Source of the DNA: Streptomyces sp. NBC_01717 | GTDB lineage: Bacteria; Actinomycetota; Actinomycetes; Streptomycetales; Streptomycetaceae | Direction: 5' to 3' | Length of the DNA stretch: 64,000 bases | NCBI RefSeq assembly: GCF_036248255.1 | Contig: NZ_CP109178.1 | Coordinates: 3,844,001-3,908,000, forward strand | Part shown: piece after piece, positions 33,221 to 41,744 of the stretch | Layout of the letters: every line of letters begins with the position of its first letter | How positions within the stretch are numbered: the stretch's first letter is position 1 | The notes under the pieces: generated by a model | Seen by the model: only the letters and a program-made list of their open reading frames with translations | Told to the model about the DNA's origin: nothing | Databases searched by the model: none | Made by a program: the position numbers and the translations under genes

Positions 33221-33937
33221 ATGGGAGTCGTAGGGAACATACGGGGAGTCCGGATGCGGCGCGCGGTCGCGCTGTCCGTCGCCGGGCTGATGGCCGCGCC
33301 GGCGCTCGTGCTCGGATCGGGCGCCTCCGCGCAGGCCGCATCCTGCACCACGTCCACCGGGCCGTACCAGAAGCAGGTCGAGAAGTACCTGCACCGGACG
33401 GTCGACGGCAAGCAGTCGACGGCCGACTGCAAGGCGATCCAGTCGTTCCAGCGCACCTACGGGGTCACCCCGGACATCGGGTACGCGGGGCCGATCACCT
33501 GGCAGACGATGAAGACGCTCACGGCCCAGAAGGCGGCCGGCAAGAACCCCAACAAGGACAAGAAGTGCCCCACCAACAAGGGGCGCATCGCGTGCGTGGA
33601 CCTGACCCGGCAGCTGAGCTGGATCCAGGACGGCGCCAAGCTGAAGTACGGTCCGGTGCCGATCCGCAGCGGGCGGAACGGATACGAGACCCGCACCGGG
33701 GCGAAGAAGGTCTACCTGCGGCACATCAAGCACTGGTCGTCGCTGTACCACGTGTGGATGCCGTACTCGCAGTTCTTCGACGGCGGGCAGGCCTTCCACT
33801 CGGTCGGTCTGAAGATGTGGAACCCGCCCGGGTCGCACGGCTGCGTCAACATGCGGGACGCGGACGCCAAGGCATATTGGAATCTGCTGAAGAACGGCGA
33901 CGACGTGTACGTGTACGGGCGCAAGCCCGGAACGTGA
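33221..33937 (+). CDS. Secreted L,D-transpeptidase (YkuD) with N-terminal peptidoglycan-binding region
   Basis: The 238-residue exported protein has a signal peptide (MRRAVALSVAGLMAAPALVLGSG, cleaved near AQAAS), shown by positions 12-40. A PG_binding_1-like segment follows (YLHRTVDGKQSTADCKAIQSFQRTYGVTPD), then the YkuD catalytic domain with YHVWMPYSQFF, GGQAFHS and the cysteine nucleophile in GSHGCVNM. It would form 3-3 peptidoglycan cross-links or attach proteins. ATG 33221 has AAGGGGAG nine bases upstream; ATG 33254 would also leave a good signal peptide. A second L,D-transpeptidase of different design is at 61760. Confidence 0.88.
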   Translation: MGVVGNIRGVRMRRAVALSVAGLMAAPALVLGSGASAQAASCTTSTGPYQKQVEKYLHRTVDGKQSTADCKAIQSFQRTYGVTPDIGYAGPITWQTMKTLTAQKAAGKNPNKDKKCPTNKGRIACVDLTRQLSWIQDGAKLKYGPVPIRSGRNGYETRTGAKKVYLRHIKHWSSLYHVWMPYSQFFDGGQAFHSVGLKMWNPPGSHGCVNMRDADAKAYWNLLKNGDDVYVYGRKPGT

Positions 33938-34042
33938 CCGGAACGCAAGCGGCTTCGGCACTTCCCACCCCCGTTGTCAGTGGCCTCCTGTAGCTTCCGA
34001 AGTGCCGGGTGAGCGGTGACACAACGCAACAGGGGTGGAGCG

Positions 34043-35032
34043 ATGAGTGATCTGACGGCAGCGACGGACATCGACAGCCGTCTGGAAGGACACCGGGCCG
34101 AGCTGACCGGTTACTGCTACCGGATGCTCGGCTCGGCCTTCGAGGCGGAGGACGCCGTACAGGACACGATGGTGCGCGCCTGGCGCAACTTCGAGAAGTT
34201 CGAGGGCCGTTCGTCGCTGCGCTCCTGGCTGTACCGGATCGCCACCAACGTCTGCCTCGACATGCTGAACGCGGGGAAGAAGCGGGCCCGCCCGGTCGAT
34301 CTGACGGGCCCGACACCGCTCGCCCAGGCCGCGCTCAACCCGCTGCCGGAGAACACCTGGCTGGAGCCGATGCCGGACGGGCGGATCCTGCCGTCGGTGG
34401 CCGACCCGGCGGAGGCCGCGGTGGCACGGGAGTCGGTGCGCCTCGCGTTCGTCGCCGCGCTGCAGCATCTGCCGCCCAAGCAGCGGGCCGTGCTGATCCT
34501 GCGCGAGGTGCTGGCCTGGAAGGCGAGCGAGGTCGCCGAGCTGCTCGACACCTCGGTCGCCTCGGTCAACAGCGCCCTGCAGCGGGCCAGGGCGACCCTC
34601 GGCGAGAACGAGGGACGGACCGCCGACACCGCGGACCCGCTCGACGAGGAGCAACGCAAGCTCCTCGAGCGGTACGTGGCGGCGTTCGAGGGCTACGACA
34701 TGGCGGCGCTGACCGCGCTGCTCCATGAGGACGCCGTGATGACGATGCCGCCGTTCGACCTCTGGCTCCAGGGGCAGGACGACATCACCGGCTTCATGGT
34801 CTCCATCGGCGCGAGCTGCGAGGGCTCCCGCCTGGTGGCGACCGCGGCGAACGGCACCCCGGCGTTCGCCCACTACAAGCCGAACCCGGACGGCCCGGGC
34901 TTCGTGCCGTGGGCGGTGCAGGTCATCGACATCTCGGACGGTGCGATCACCGGACTGCACTGCTTCCTGGACACACCCCGCTGGTTCCCGCTCTTCGGTC
35001 TGCCGGACCACCTCGATACCGACGCGGCGTGA
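34043..35032 (+). CDS. ECF sigma factor with C-terminal SnoaL-like domain (SigG-like)
   Basis: This 329-residue sigma-70 family protein has ECF region 2 (LTGYCYRMLGSAFEAEDAVQ, RSWLYRIATNVCLDML) and region 4 (LPPKQRAVLILREVLAW, LLDTSVASVNSALQRARATL). A fused SnoaL/NTF2-like domain occupies about 205-325 (LLERYVAAFEGYDMAALTAL, LLHEDAVMTMPPF, then HCFLDTPRWFPLFGLP). The C-terminal domain is typical of the SigG/SigJ-type groups, where it modulates sigma activity in place of a separate anti-sigma factor. No anti-sigma gene is adjacent. The ATG at 34043 follows GGGGTGGAGCG. Confidence 0.9.
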   Translation: MSDLTAATDIDSRLEGHRAELTGYCYRMLGSAFEAEDAVQDTMVRAWRNFEKFEGRSSLRSWLYRIATNVCLDMLNAGKKRARPVDLTGPTPLAQAALNPLPENTWLEPMPDGRILPSVADPAEAAVARESVRLAFVAALQHLPPKQRAVLILREVLAWKASEVAELLDTSVASVNSALQRARATLGENEGRTADTADPLDEEQRKLLERYVAAFEGYDMAALTALLHEDAVMTMPPFDLWLQGQDDITGFMVSIGASCEGSRLVATAANGTPAFAHYKPNPDGPGFVPWAVQVIDISDGAITGLHCFLDTPRWFPLFGLPDHLDTDAA

Positions 35033-35092
35033 GGCGGGGCATACGGCGGCGGAACGCGCCGGGGGCGGACCGAGCGGTGCGGGGCCGGGGGC

Positions 35093-35410
35093 TCAGTCAC
35101 GGCACCGATCCTCCACGTTCACGACGTCGGCCAGCCCCACCAGGTCCAGCAGGTTCCGCAGCTCGGGCGGCACGTTGCGCAGCCGCAGCCGCCTGCCGCC
35201 CGCCCGGCGCGCGACGAGCCCCAATCGCGCTATCGCCTCGACCAGGACCAGATCCACCTGTACGACCCCGCCCACGTCGCAGTCCACCCCGGCGTCCGGG
35301 TCGCGGGCCCTGCCCTCGGGGTCGTACAGCAGGGACTCCAGCTCGGCGCAGAGCGCCGGCACGTCGGGCCTGGTGACGCGACCGGCGATGACCAGAGCCT
35401 TCGGGGTCAT
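35093..35410 (-). CDS. STAS-domain protein (anti-anti-sigma-like) without the phosphoserine
   Basis: The 105-residue single STAS domain reads MTPKALVIAGRVTRPDVPAL at the start, then VDCDVGGVVQVDLVLVEAIA and RLGLVARRAGGRRLRLRNVP. The loop that carries Ser or Thr in SpoIIAA-type antagonists (DSTG) reads VDLVLV here, so phosphorylation control by an RsbW-type kinase is not expected. It converges on the ECF sigma gene with a 60-bp gap, but functional pairing is not shown. The ATG at 35410 is the likely start; the open frame extends 14 codons upstream. Confidence 0.8.
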   Translation of the reverse strand: MTPKALVIAGRVTRPDVPALCAELESLLYDPEGRARDPDAGVDCDVGGVVQVDLVLVEAIARLGLVARRAGGRRLRLRNVPPELRNLLDLVGLADVVNVEDRCRD

Positions 35411-35471
35411 GGGATCCACACGAAGGAGACCGCCGCAACGGCCGGAACTCATCGCTGCGCGACGGGGCTTC

Positions 35472-35640
35472 TCAGCTGACCCGGAAGACCCCGGTGTCCA
35501 GATCCAGCCGGAACGGCTCCGGCAACGTCAGCTTCTGGCCGTACTCCACCGCGTCCAGGACCCGGTAGGTGCCATCTGTCCGCTGCCCGGCACAAGGTCG
35601 ACGGTGAGTGCGCCCATGGCGGTCGCCTCCATCGGTGCGT
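35472..35640 (-). pseudogene. Fragment of a Uma2-family endonuclease gene
   Basis: The minus-strand stretch ending in TGA at 35472 reads YRVLDAVEYGQKLTLPEPF and then RLDLDTGVFRVS. That is the usual last 25-30 residues of Uma2/DUF820 endonuclease-like proteins, which are abundant in Streptomyces. Upstream the frame shifts and no catalytic domain (VEIVSP..D...K) can be found before deoA. It is a truncated relic; the boundary at 35640 is approximate. Confidence 0.55.
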
Positions 35641-35659
35641 CACCGAGTCCAGCATGCCG

Positions 35660-35691
35660 AACGGGACCGGCGGCAGTCCACCGGTCCCGTT
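35660..35691 (-). terminator. Terminator hairpin after the nucleoside import/catabolism operon
   Basis: AACGGGACCGG (35660-35670) pairs with CCGGTCCCGTT (35681-35691) across a 10-base loop. It lies 24 bp past the deoA stop on the minus strand. Confidence 0.75.
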
Positions 35692-35714
35692 CACCCGTAC
35701 GAGCAATCCGCAGG

Positions 35715-36992
35715 TCAGGCGATACGTTCCCGCACCACCGGGGTGGCGGCGAAGTCCGTGCCGGCCGGGGCGATGTCGAACGACCCGGGCAGGGCCTTCA
35801 GCGCGTACTCGAACTTCTCCGGGGTGTCCGTGTGCAGCGTCAGCAGCCGCTGGCCCTTGGTCACCGTGTCGCCCGGCTTGGCGTGCATCTCGATGCCCGC
35901 GCCCGCCTGCACCGGGTCCTCCTTGCGGGCCCGGCCCGCGCCGAGGCGCCAGGCGGCGACGCCGATGTCGTACGCGTCGAGACGGGTCAGTACGCCGGAG
36001 GTGTGGGCCGCCACCACGTGCTGCTCGCGGGCGACCGGGAGCGTGGCGTCCGGGTCGCCGCCCTGGGCGGAGATCATCCGGCGCCAGACATCCATCGCGG
36101 AGCCGTCGGCCAGGGCCTTCTCCGGGTCGGCGTCCTTGAGTCCGGCCGCGTCGAGCATCTCGCGGGCCAGGGCGAGGGTGAGGTCGATGACGTCCTTGGG
36201 GCCGCCGCCGGCCAGGACCTCGACCGACTCGCGGACCTCCAGGGCGTTGCCCGCGGTCAGGCCGAGCGGGGTGGCCATGTCGGTGAGGAGCGCGACCGTC
36301 CGTACGCCGCTGTCGGTGCCCAGAGCGACCATGGTGGAGGCCAGTTCACGGGCGTCCTCGATGGTCTTCATGAAGGCACCGGAGCCGACCTTGACGTCCA
36401 GGACCAGCGCGCCGGTGCCCTCGGCGATCTTCTTGGACATGATCGAGCTGGCGATCAGCGGGATGGCCTCGACGGTGCCGGTGACATCGCGGAGCGCGTA
36501 CAACTTCTTGTCGGCGGGGGCCAGGCCGTCACCGGCGGCGCAGATCACGGCGCCGGTGGTGTCCAGGACGTCGAGCATCTCGGCGTTCGAGAGGTGGGCG
36601 CGCCAGCCGGGGATGGACTCCAGCTTGTCGAGGGTGCCGCCGGTGTGGCCGAGACCGCGGCCGCTGAGCTGCGGCACGGCGGCTCCGCAGGCCGCGACCA
36701 GCGGAGCGAGCGGCAGGGTGATCTTGTCGCCGACGCCGCCGGTGGAGTGCTTGTCGGTGGTGGGGCGGGAGAGCGAGTCGAAGTTCATCCGCTCGCCGGA
36801 GGCGATCATCGCGGCGGTCCAGCGGGCGATCTCCGTACGGTTCATACCGTTCAGCAGGATCGCCATGGCCAGTGCGGACATCTGCTCGTCGGCGACCTCG
36901 CCGCGGGTGTAGGCGTCGATGACCCAGTCGATCTGCTCTGGGGTCAGCTCGCCCCGGTCGCGCTTGGTGCGGATGACGGAGATGGCGTCCAT
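35715..36992 (-). CDS. deoA: Thymidine phosphorylase
   Basis: This 425-residue enzyme cleaves thymidine or deoxyuridine with phosphate to base and deoxyribose-1-phosphate. It has the family set MDAISVIRTKRDRGELTPEQ, DKHSTGGVGDKITL for phosphate binding, SGRGLGHTGGTLDKLES and SIMSKKIAEGTGALVLDVK, then the C-terminal KPGDTVTKGQRLLTLHTDTPE domain. The ATG at 36992 gives the standard N-terminus; the open frame extends 35 codons further upstream over the operator and lacks family similarity. It is last in the bmpA/ABC/cdd line, with a 112-bp gap after cdd that holds a near-exact regulon palindrome. Confidence 0.95.
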   Translation of the reverse strand: MDAISVIRTKRDRGELTPEQIDWVIDAYTRGEVADEQMSALAMAILLNGMNRTEIARWTAAMIASGERMNFDSLSRPTTDKHSTGGVGDKITLPLAPLVAACGAAVPQLSGRGLGHTGGTLDKLESIPGWRAHLSNAEMLDVLDTTGAVICAAGDGLAPADKKLYALRDVTGTVEAIPLIASSIMSKKIAEGTGALVLDVKVGSGAFMKTIEDARELASTMVALGTDSGVRTVALLTDMATPLGLTAGNALEVRESVEVLAGGGPKDVIDLTLALAREMLDAAGLKDADPEKALADGSAMDVWRRMISAQGGDPDATLPVAREQHVVAAHTSGVLTRLDAYDIGVAAWRLGAGRARKEDPVQAGAGIEMHAKPGDTVTKGQRLLTLHTDTPEKFEYALKALPGSFDIAPAGTDFAATPVVRERIA

Positions 36993-37041
36993 GTCCTGGG
37001 AGTCCTTCCGGCCGGTACGTACGCAGGAGTCCCGAATGACT

Positions 37042-37053
37042 CTACGCGCATAG
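37042..37053. promoter_or_regulatory. Nucleoside-regulon palindrome before deoA (one mismatch)
   Basis: CTACGCGCATAG differs from the consensus palindrome in one base (G to A in the right half). It is 49 bp upstream of the deoA start, inside the cdd-deoA gap, suggesting that deoA has its own controlled promoter in addition to read-through. Confidence 0.7.
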
Positions 37054-37104
37054 AGGGTGGATACGGGTGTGGCCCTCCCAACGGACGGGAGGGCCACAGC
37101 AGTT

Positions 37105-37503
37105 CTACTTCAGATGGTCCGGGCCGAAGGCCTGCGGCAGCATCTGGTCGAGCGTGCGGAGGCCGTCCGGGGTCTCCAGGACGAGCTCCGGTCCGCCGAA
37201 CTCGTACAGCAGCTGCCGGCACCTGCCGCACGGGACCAGGATCGCGCCCGTCCCGTCGACACAGGTGAAGTGGGTCAGGCGTCCGCCGCCGGTGGCGTTC
37301 AGCTGCGAGACCAGGCCGCACTCGGCGCACAGGCTCAGTCCGTACGAGGCGTTCTCGACGTTGCAGCCGACCACCGTGCGGCCGTCGTCGACGCGCGCCG
37401 CGACGCCTACCGGGTAGCCCGAGTAGGGGGCGTACGCCCGGGACATGGCGTCCCGGGCGGCGACGCGCAGGGCGTCCCAGTCGACGTCGGCAGCCGCGGT
37501 CAC
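37105..37503 (-). CDS. cdd: Cytidine deaminase
   Basis: The 132-residue zinc enzyme deaminates (deoxy)cytidine to (deoxy)uridine. It contains CNVENASYGLSLCAECGLV with the zinc Cys and catalytic Glu (CAE) and the second zinc pair in PCGRCRQLL. That is the three-cysteine homotetrameric type. GTG 37503 overlaps the stop of the permease gene upstream (GTGA), so it is the fourth gene of the importer operon. The uridine it makes can go to a uridine kinase, and the deoxyuridine to thymidine phosphorylase next door. Confidence 0.95.
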   Translation of the reverse strand: MTAAADVDWDALRVAARDAMSRAYAPYSGYPVGVAARVDDGRTVVGCNVENASYGLSLCAECGLVSQLNATGGGRLTHFTCVDGTGAILVPCGRCRQLLYEFGGPELVLETPDGLRTLDQMLPQAFGPDHLK

Positions 37504-38786
37504 TTGCCCTGGCCCTTCCGGTACCGCATGCCGTCCGCCTTCGGCATCCGCAGCCGCTGCGCGGAGAGCGAGAGGACGAGCAGCGTGACGATGTACGGGG
37601 TGGCGCTCACGAACTCGGTGGGCACCGTGTCCGTGGCGAGGTACCACACCAGCACGGCTGCGGCGATGACGGCGCTGACCACGCCCTGGACGAAGCTCTT
37701 GCGGTAGAGCTTCCAGGCGGCGAGCACGGCCAGCACGACGAACAGCAGGAGCAGCAGCGCGTGGACGGACTCGCCGCCGTTGCGCAGCTGGAGCGCGTCG
37801 GCGAAGCCGAACAGGCCCGCGCCCATGGCGAGTCCGCCGGGTCGCCAGTTGCCGAAGATCATCGCGGCGAGACCGATGTATCCGCGGCCGCCGGTCTGGC
37901 CCTCGTTGTAGATGTGCGAGGTCACCAGGGAGAGGAAGGCACCGCCGAGTCCGGCCATGCCGCCCGAGATGATCACCGCGATGTACTTGTAGCGGTAGAC
38001 GTTCACGCCGAGCGACTCGGCGGCGACCGGGTTCTCGCCGCAGGAGCGCAGCCGCAGCCCGAACGAGGTCTTCCACATGACGAAGAAGGTCACGACGAAG
38101 AGGACCGCGGCCAGGATCGTCAGCAGCGACACATTGGTGATCAGACCGCCGATGACACCGGCCACGTCGGAGACGAAGAACCAGTGGTGCTTCTCGATCG
38201 AGTGCAGCCAGCCCGACAGGCCGGGAATGGTCACCGAGGTGATGTCGTCGGCCGGCGGTGACTGCTTGGGGCTGCCGCCCTTGGCCGCCGCGTCACCCGT
38301 GTTGAACCAGAGCTTGGCGAAGTAGGTGGTGAACCCGAGCGCCAGGATGTTGATGGCGATACCGGAGATGATGTGATCGACGCCGAAGGTGACGGTCGCG
38401 ACGGCGTGCAGCAGCCCGCCGAGCATGCCGCCGATGACCCCGGCCAGCACGCCGAGCCAGGGGCTGGTCTGCCAGCCTGCCCAGGCGCCGAAGAACGTGC
38501 CGAGGATCATCATGCCCTCGAGGCCGATGTTGACCACACCGGCCCGCTCGGCCCACAGGCCGCCGAGACCGGCGAGCCCGATCGGCACGGCCATCGCGAG
38601 CGCCGCGCTGATCTGCCCGGCAGAGGTGACGTCCTGGGCGCCGGTGATGGCGCGCACCGCGGACAGCGCGAGCAGCGCGCCCGCGACGATCAGCAGGACG
38701 ACGGGGAAGGAGAGGCGGGTGCGGCCGCTGCCACCGGAGACCTTGGGGGCCGCGGGCGGCGGGGTGGAAGTCGCCGTGGCGGTCAC
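37500..38786 (-). CDS. Nucleoside ABC transporter permease, second subunit (NupQ/YufQ-type)
   Basis: This 428-residue branched-chain amino acid/ribose-type permease (BPD_transp_2) has about ten membrane helices. Landmarks are GLGGLWAERAGVVNIGLEGM, the EAA-like SCGENPVAAESLGVNVYRYK, and GRGYIGLAAMIFGNWRPGG. A Pro/Ala-rich cytosolic tail of about 25 residues precedes the first helix. It overlaps the previous permease gene and cdd by GTGA on both sides, showing tight translational coupling. With the ATPase and the BmpA lipoprotein it forms a purine/pyrimidine nucleoside importer. Confidence 0.92.
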   Translation of the reverse strand: MTATATSTPPPAAPKVSGGSGRTRLSFPVVLLIVAGALLALSAVRAITGAQDVTSAGQISAALAMAVPIGLAGLGGLWAERAGVVNIGLEGMMILGTFFGAWAGWQTSPWLGVLAGVIGGMLGGLLHAVATVTFGVDHIISGIAINILALGFTTYFAKLWFNTGDAAAKGGSPKQSPPADDITSVTIPGLSGWLHSIEKHHWFFVSDVAGVIGGLITNVSLLTILAAVLFVVTFFVMWKTSFGLRLRSCGENPVAAESLGVNVYRYKYIAVIISGGMAGLGGAFLSLVTSHIYNEGQTGGRGYIGLAAMIFGNWRPGGLAMGAGLFGFADALQLRNGGESVHALLLLLFVVLAVLAAWKLYRKSFVQGVVSAVIAAAVLVWYLATDTVPTEFVSATPYIVTLLVLSLSAQRLRMPKADGMRYRKGQGK

Positions 38787-39898
38787 GCCGACACCTCCTG
38801 CTGGTCGGAGTTACGGGCGGCCTGTGCGGCGAGTTCCGCGCCGACCTTGCTCTGCTGGCGCTTGAGTCCGTAGCGGCGGACGACTTCGTAGGCGATGACG
38901 ACGCACAGGACGATGACGCCCTGGATGACGCCGACGATCTCCTTGTCGTACCCCTCGAACTCGAGCTTTCCGGTGCCGCGCTCCAGGAAGCCCCAGAGCA
39001 GCGCGCCGAGCGCGATGCCGACGGGGTGGTTGCGGCCGAGGAGGGCGATAGCGATGCCGGTGAAGCCGATACCGATGGGGAAGTCGCCGCTGTACTCGTA
39101 GCTGTCGTTGAGCAGCGTCGGCATGCCGATGAGGCCGGCCACCGCGCCGGAGATCAGCATCGACGTGACGACCATCTTCTTGACGTCGACACCGCTGGCC
39201 TCGGCCGCGGAGCCGGACTGGCCGACGGTACGCAGATCGAAGCCGAACCGGGTGCGCGAGAGCGTGAACCAGTAGGCGATGCCCGCGACGACCGCGACCA
39301 CGATGAAGCCCCAGACGGGCGTCGGGGTGGTCGGGAACTCGAAGAAGTGCGAGGACTCCGGGAGCGGCTTGGTGGAGATCTTCGTGCCGGCCTCGTCGAG
39401 GTGACCGAGGCGGCCCTGCTGGAGCAGGTAGCCGATGACGGCGGTCGCGATGGCGTTCAGCATGATCGTCGAGACGACCTCGCTGACACCTCGGGTGACC
39501 TTGAGGACACCGGCGATCCCGGCCCACATCGCGCCGACGATCATCGCGGTGAGGATGATCAGCGGGATCTGGAGGGCGCCCGGCAGGGTCAGCGCGCCAC
39601 CGACGGCGGCGGCGAAGAAGGCGGCGAGGCGGTACTGGCCGTCGACGCCGATGTTGAAGAGGTTCATCCGGAAACCGACGGCCACCGCGAGACCTGCGAG
39701 GTAGTACGTCGTCGCCTTGTTGAGGATGTAGACCTGGCTGTCCGACTTCACCCCGTAGTCGAACATGATGCCGAACGCGCTGAACGGTTCCTTGCCGGTG
39801 GCGGCCAGCACGAGAGCGGTCACCAGGAACGCGACCACGATCGCGAGTACGGGGGCCGCGATCCCCAGGAGCAGCCGCTCCTTGTCGAACTTCTTCAT
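38783..39898 (-). CDS. Nucleoside ABC transporter permease, first subunit (NupP/YufP-type)
   Basis: The 371-residue permease begins MKKFDKERLLLGIAAPVLAI and has eight to ten helices, with KATTYYLAGLAVAVGFRMNL and FNIGVDGQYRLAAFFAA. The cytoplasmic coupling loop reads LRTVGQSGSAAEASGVDVKK, and GFTGIAIALLGRNHPVG completes the family pattern. ATG 39898 overlaps the ATPase stop (ATGA). The C-terminal 35 residues are polar and extend into the cytosol. It pairs with the second permease to form the membrane channel. Confidence 0.92.
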   Translation of the reverse strand: MKKFDKERLLLGIAAPVLAIVVAFLVTALVLAATGKEPFSAFGIMFDYGVKSDSQVYILNKATTYYLAGLAVAVGFRMNLFNIGVDGQYRLAAFFAAAVGGALTLPGALQIPLIILTAMIVGAMWAGIAGVLKVTRGVSEVVSTIMLNAIATAVIGYLLQQGRLGHLDEAGTKISTKPLPESSHFFEFPTTPTPVWGFIVVAVVAGIAYWFTLSRTRFGFDLRTVGQSGSAAEASGVDVKKMVVTSMLISGAVAGLIGMPTLLNDSYEYSGDFPIGIGFTGIAIALLGRNHPVGIALGALLWGFLERGTGKLEFEGYDKEIVGVIQGVIVLCVVIAYEVVRRYGLKRQQSKVGAELAAQAARNSDQQEVSA

Positions 39899-41487
39899 CG
39901 GTCCTCTCCCCCGTCCCGGGGGTCGGTGTCGGCGGAGTCCGGACCGGACTCCGCATCCGTACCGGACTCGGCCGGCGCTTCGAGATGGCCGCTGGCCGCT
40001 CCCGTCATCGCCGAGCCGAGCTCTTCCGGGGTGATGGTCGCCGGGTCGGCGTCCGCGACCAGTCGGCCGCGGTACATGACGCGCAGGGTGTCGGACAGCC
40101 CGATCAGCTCGTCCAGGTCGGCGGAGATCAGCAGCACTGCCAGACCCTCGCGACGCGCCTCGCGGATCTGGTCCCAGATCTGCGCCTGCGCGCCGACGTC
40201 CACACCCCGGGTGGGGTGCGCGGCGATCAGCAGCTTCGGGGAGTGGCTCATCTCGCGGCCGACGATCAGCTTCTGCTGGTTGCCGCCGGAGAGCGAGGCC
40301 GCGGTGACCTCGATGCCGGGGGTGCGGACGTCGTACTCGCGCACGATCCGCTCGGTGTCCGCGCGGGCCGCCTTGAGGTCGAGGAACGCGCCCTTGCTGT
40401 TGGGCCGCTCGGTGACATGACCGAGGATGCGGTTCTCCCAGAGCGGGGCCTCCAGCAGCAGTCCGTGCCGGTGGCGGTCCTCGGGGATGACGGCCATGCC
40501 GTCCTCGCGGCGCTTGCGCGTCGGGGTACGGGAGATGTCGGCGTCGTCCAGGGTGAGCACCCCGTGGTCCAGGGAGCGCATCCCCATGATGGCGTCGACC
40601 AGTTCGGACTGGCCGTTGCCCTCGACGCCCGCGATGCCGAGGACCTCGCCCTTGTGGATGGTGAAGGTGATGCCGTCGAGCACGGCACGCACCACCCCGT
40701 CCGGGTCGGTGGCGGTCAGCCGCAGGTCGTCGACGGTGAGCATCGGCGTGTCGGTGACGGTCGACTCGCGGGTCTCCGGCGACGGCAGCTCGCTGCCGAC
40801 CATCAGCTCGGCGAGCTGCTTGGTCGTGGTGTTCGCCGGGTCGGCGGTGCCGACCGTCGTGCCGCGCCGGATCACCGTGATCTCGTCGGCGACGGAGAGG
40901 ACCTCGCCGAGCTTGTGCGAGATGAAGATGACGGTCAGGCCCTCGGCCTTGAGCTCGCGCAGGTTGTCGAAGAGTGCGTCGACCTCCTGCGGCACGAGGA
41001 CGGCGGTCGGCTCGTCGAGGATGAGCGTGCGGGCACCGCGGTAGAGGACCTTGAGAATCTCCACGCGCTGGCGGTCGGCGACGCCGAGGTCCTCGACCAT
41101 GGCGTCCGGGCGGACACCGAGGCCGTACGCGTCGGAGATCTCCTTGATCCGGGCGCGAGCCCGGTCGCCGATCCCGAACAGCTTCTCGGAGCCGAGGACG
41201 ACGTTCTCCAGGACGGTCAGGTAGTCGGCGAGCATGAAGTGCTGGTGCACCATGCCGATGCCGCGTGCGATGGCGTCGCCGGGGTTGTGGAACGAGACCT
41301 GCTCGCCGTCCACCGCGATGGTGCCCTCGTCCGGCTTCTGCATGCCGTACAGGATCTTCATCAGAGTGGACTTGCCGGCGCCGTTCTCGCCGACGAGAGC
41401 GTGGACGGTGCCGCGACGCACGGTGATGTCGATGTCGTGGTTGGCCACGACCCCGGGGAACCGCTTGGTGATGCCGCGGAGCTCCAC
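39895..41487 (-). CDS. Nucleoside ABC transporter ATP-binding protein (two fused ABC domains)
   Basis: This 530-residue ATPase has two ABC modules, as in RbsA/MglA/NupO. The first has Walker A GENGAGKST (33-41) and the DEPTAVL Walker B, with LGVADRQRVEILK as an altered signature. The second has a degenerate Walker A (GVEGNGQSE, no GKS/T) and the signature LSGGNQQKLIVGREMS. ATP hydrolysis therefore depends mainly on the first site. GTG 41487 matches the family start MELRGITKRFPGVVAN. AAGGAG lies about 40 bp further upstream without a matching start codon in this frame, so the N-terminus is slightly uncertain. An exact regulon palindrome is 99 bp upstream. Confidence 0.92.
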   Translation of the reverse strand: MELRGITKRFPGVVANHDIDITVRRGTVHALVGENGAGKSTLMKILYGMQKPDEGTIAVDGEQVSFHNPGDAIARGIGMVHQHFMLADYLTVLENVVLGSEKLFGIGDRARARIKEISDAYGLGVRPDAMVEDLGVADRQRVEILKVLYRGARTLILDEPTAVLVPQEVDALFDNLRELKAEGLTVIFISHKLGEVLSVADEITVIRRGTTVGTADPANTTTKQLAELMVGSELPSPETRESTVTDTPMLTVDDLRLTATDPDGVVRAVLDGITFTIHKGEVLGIAGVEGNGQSELVDAIMGMRSLDHGVLTLDDADISRTPTRKRREDGMAVIPEDRHRHGLLLEAPLWENRILGHVTERPNSKGAFLDLKAARADTERIVREYDVRTPGIEVTAASLSGGNQQKLIVGREMSHSPKLLIAAHPTRGVDVGAQAQIWDQIREARREGLAVLLISADLDELIGLSDTLRVMYRGRLVADADPATITPEELGSAMTGAASGHLEAPAESGTDAESGPDSADTDPRDGGEDR

Positions 41488-41586
41488 GGCATGGGGACTG
41501 CTGGACGCGTTGATGACGCACTCTCCTTGGCAGGAGCGGAGGGCGGAGGCGGTGGGGGCGAAAAAAGGTACCGCGCCCGGCGGACG

Positions 41587-41598
41587 CTACGCGCGTAG
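41587..41598. promoter_or_regulatory. Nucleoside-regulon palindrome before the importer operon
   Basis: An exact CTACGCGCGTAG lies 99 bp upstream of the ATPase start, in the 257-bp spacer after bmpA. The longer distance implies a transcription start with a leader of some tens of bases. Confidence 0.8.
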
Positions 41599-41685
41599 CG
41601 CCACCGAATCGTTGGCCACCCGATAGCAGGTGGCGGACGGTGTGCGTACGACTACGGAGGCGTTCCGCCGAAGGCCGTACGCGAA

Positions 41686-41732
41686 ATCGGGGCCCGGGCG
41701 AGCAACCGAAGCAGCTCCCCCCGGGCCCCGAT
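41686..41732 (-). terminator. Terminator hairpin after bmpA
   Basis: ATCGGGGCCCGGG (41686-41698) pairs with CCCGGGCCCCGAT (41720-41732). It lies 13 bp past the bmpA stop, separating the binding-protein message from the ABC operon, so excess binding protein can be made. Confidence 0.8.
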
Positions 41733-41744
41733 CGACGGGACGGA

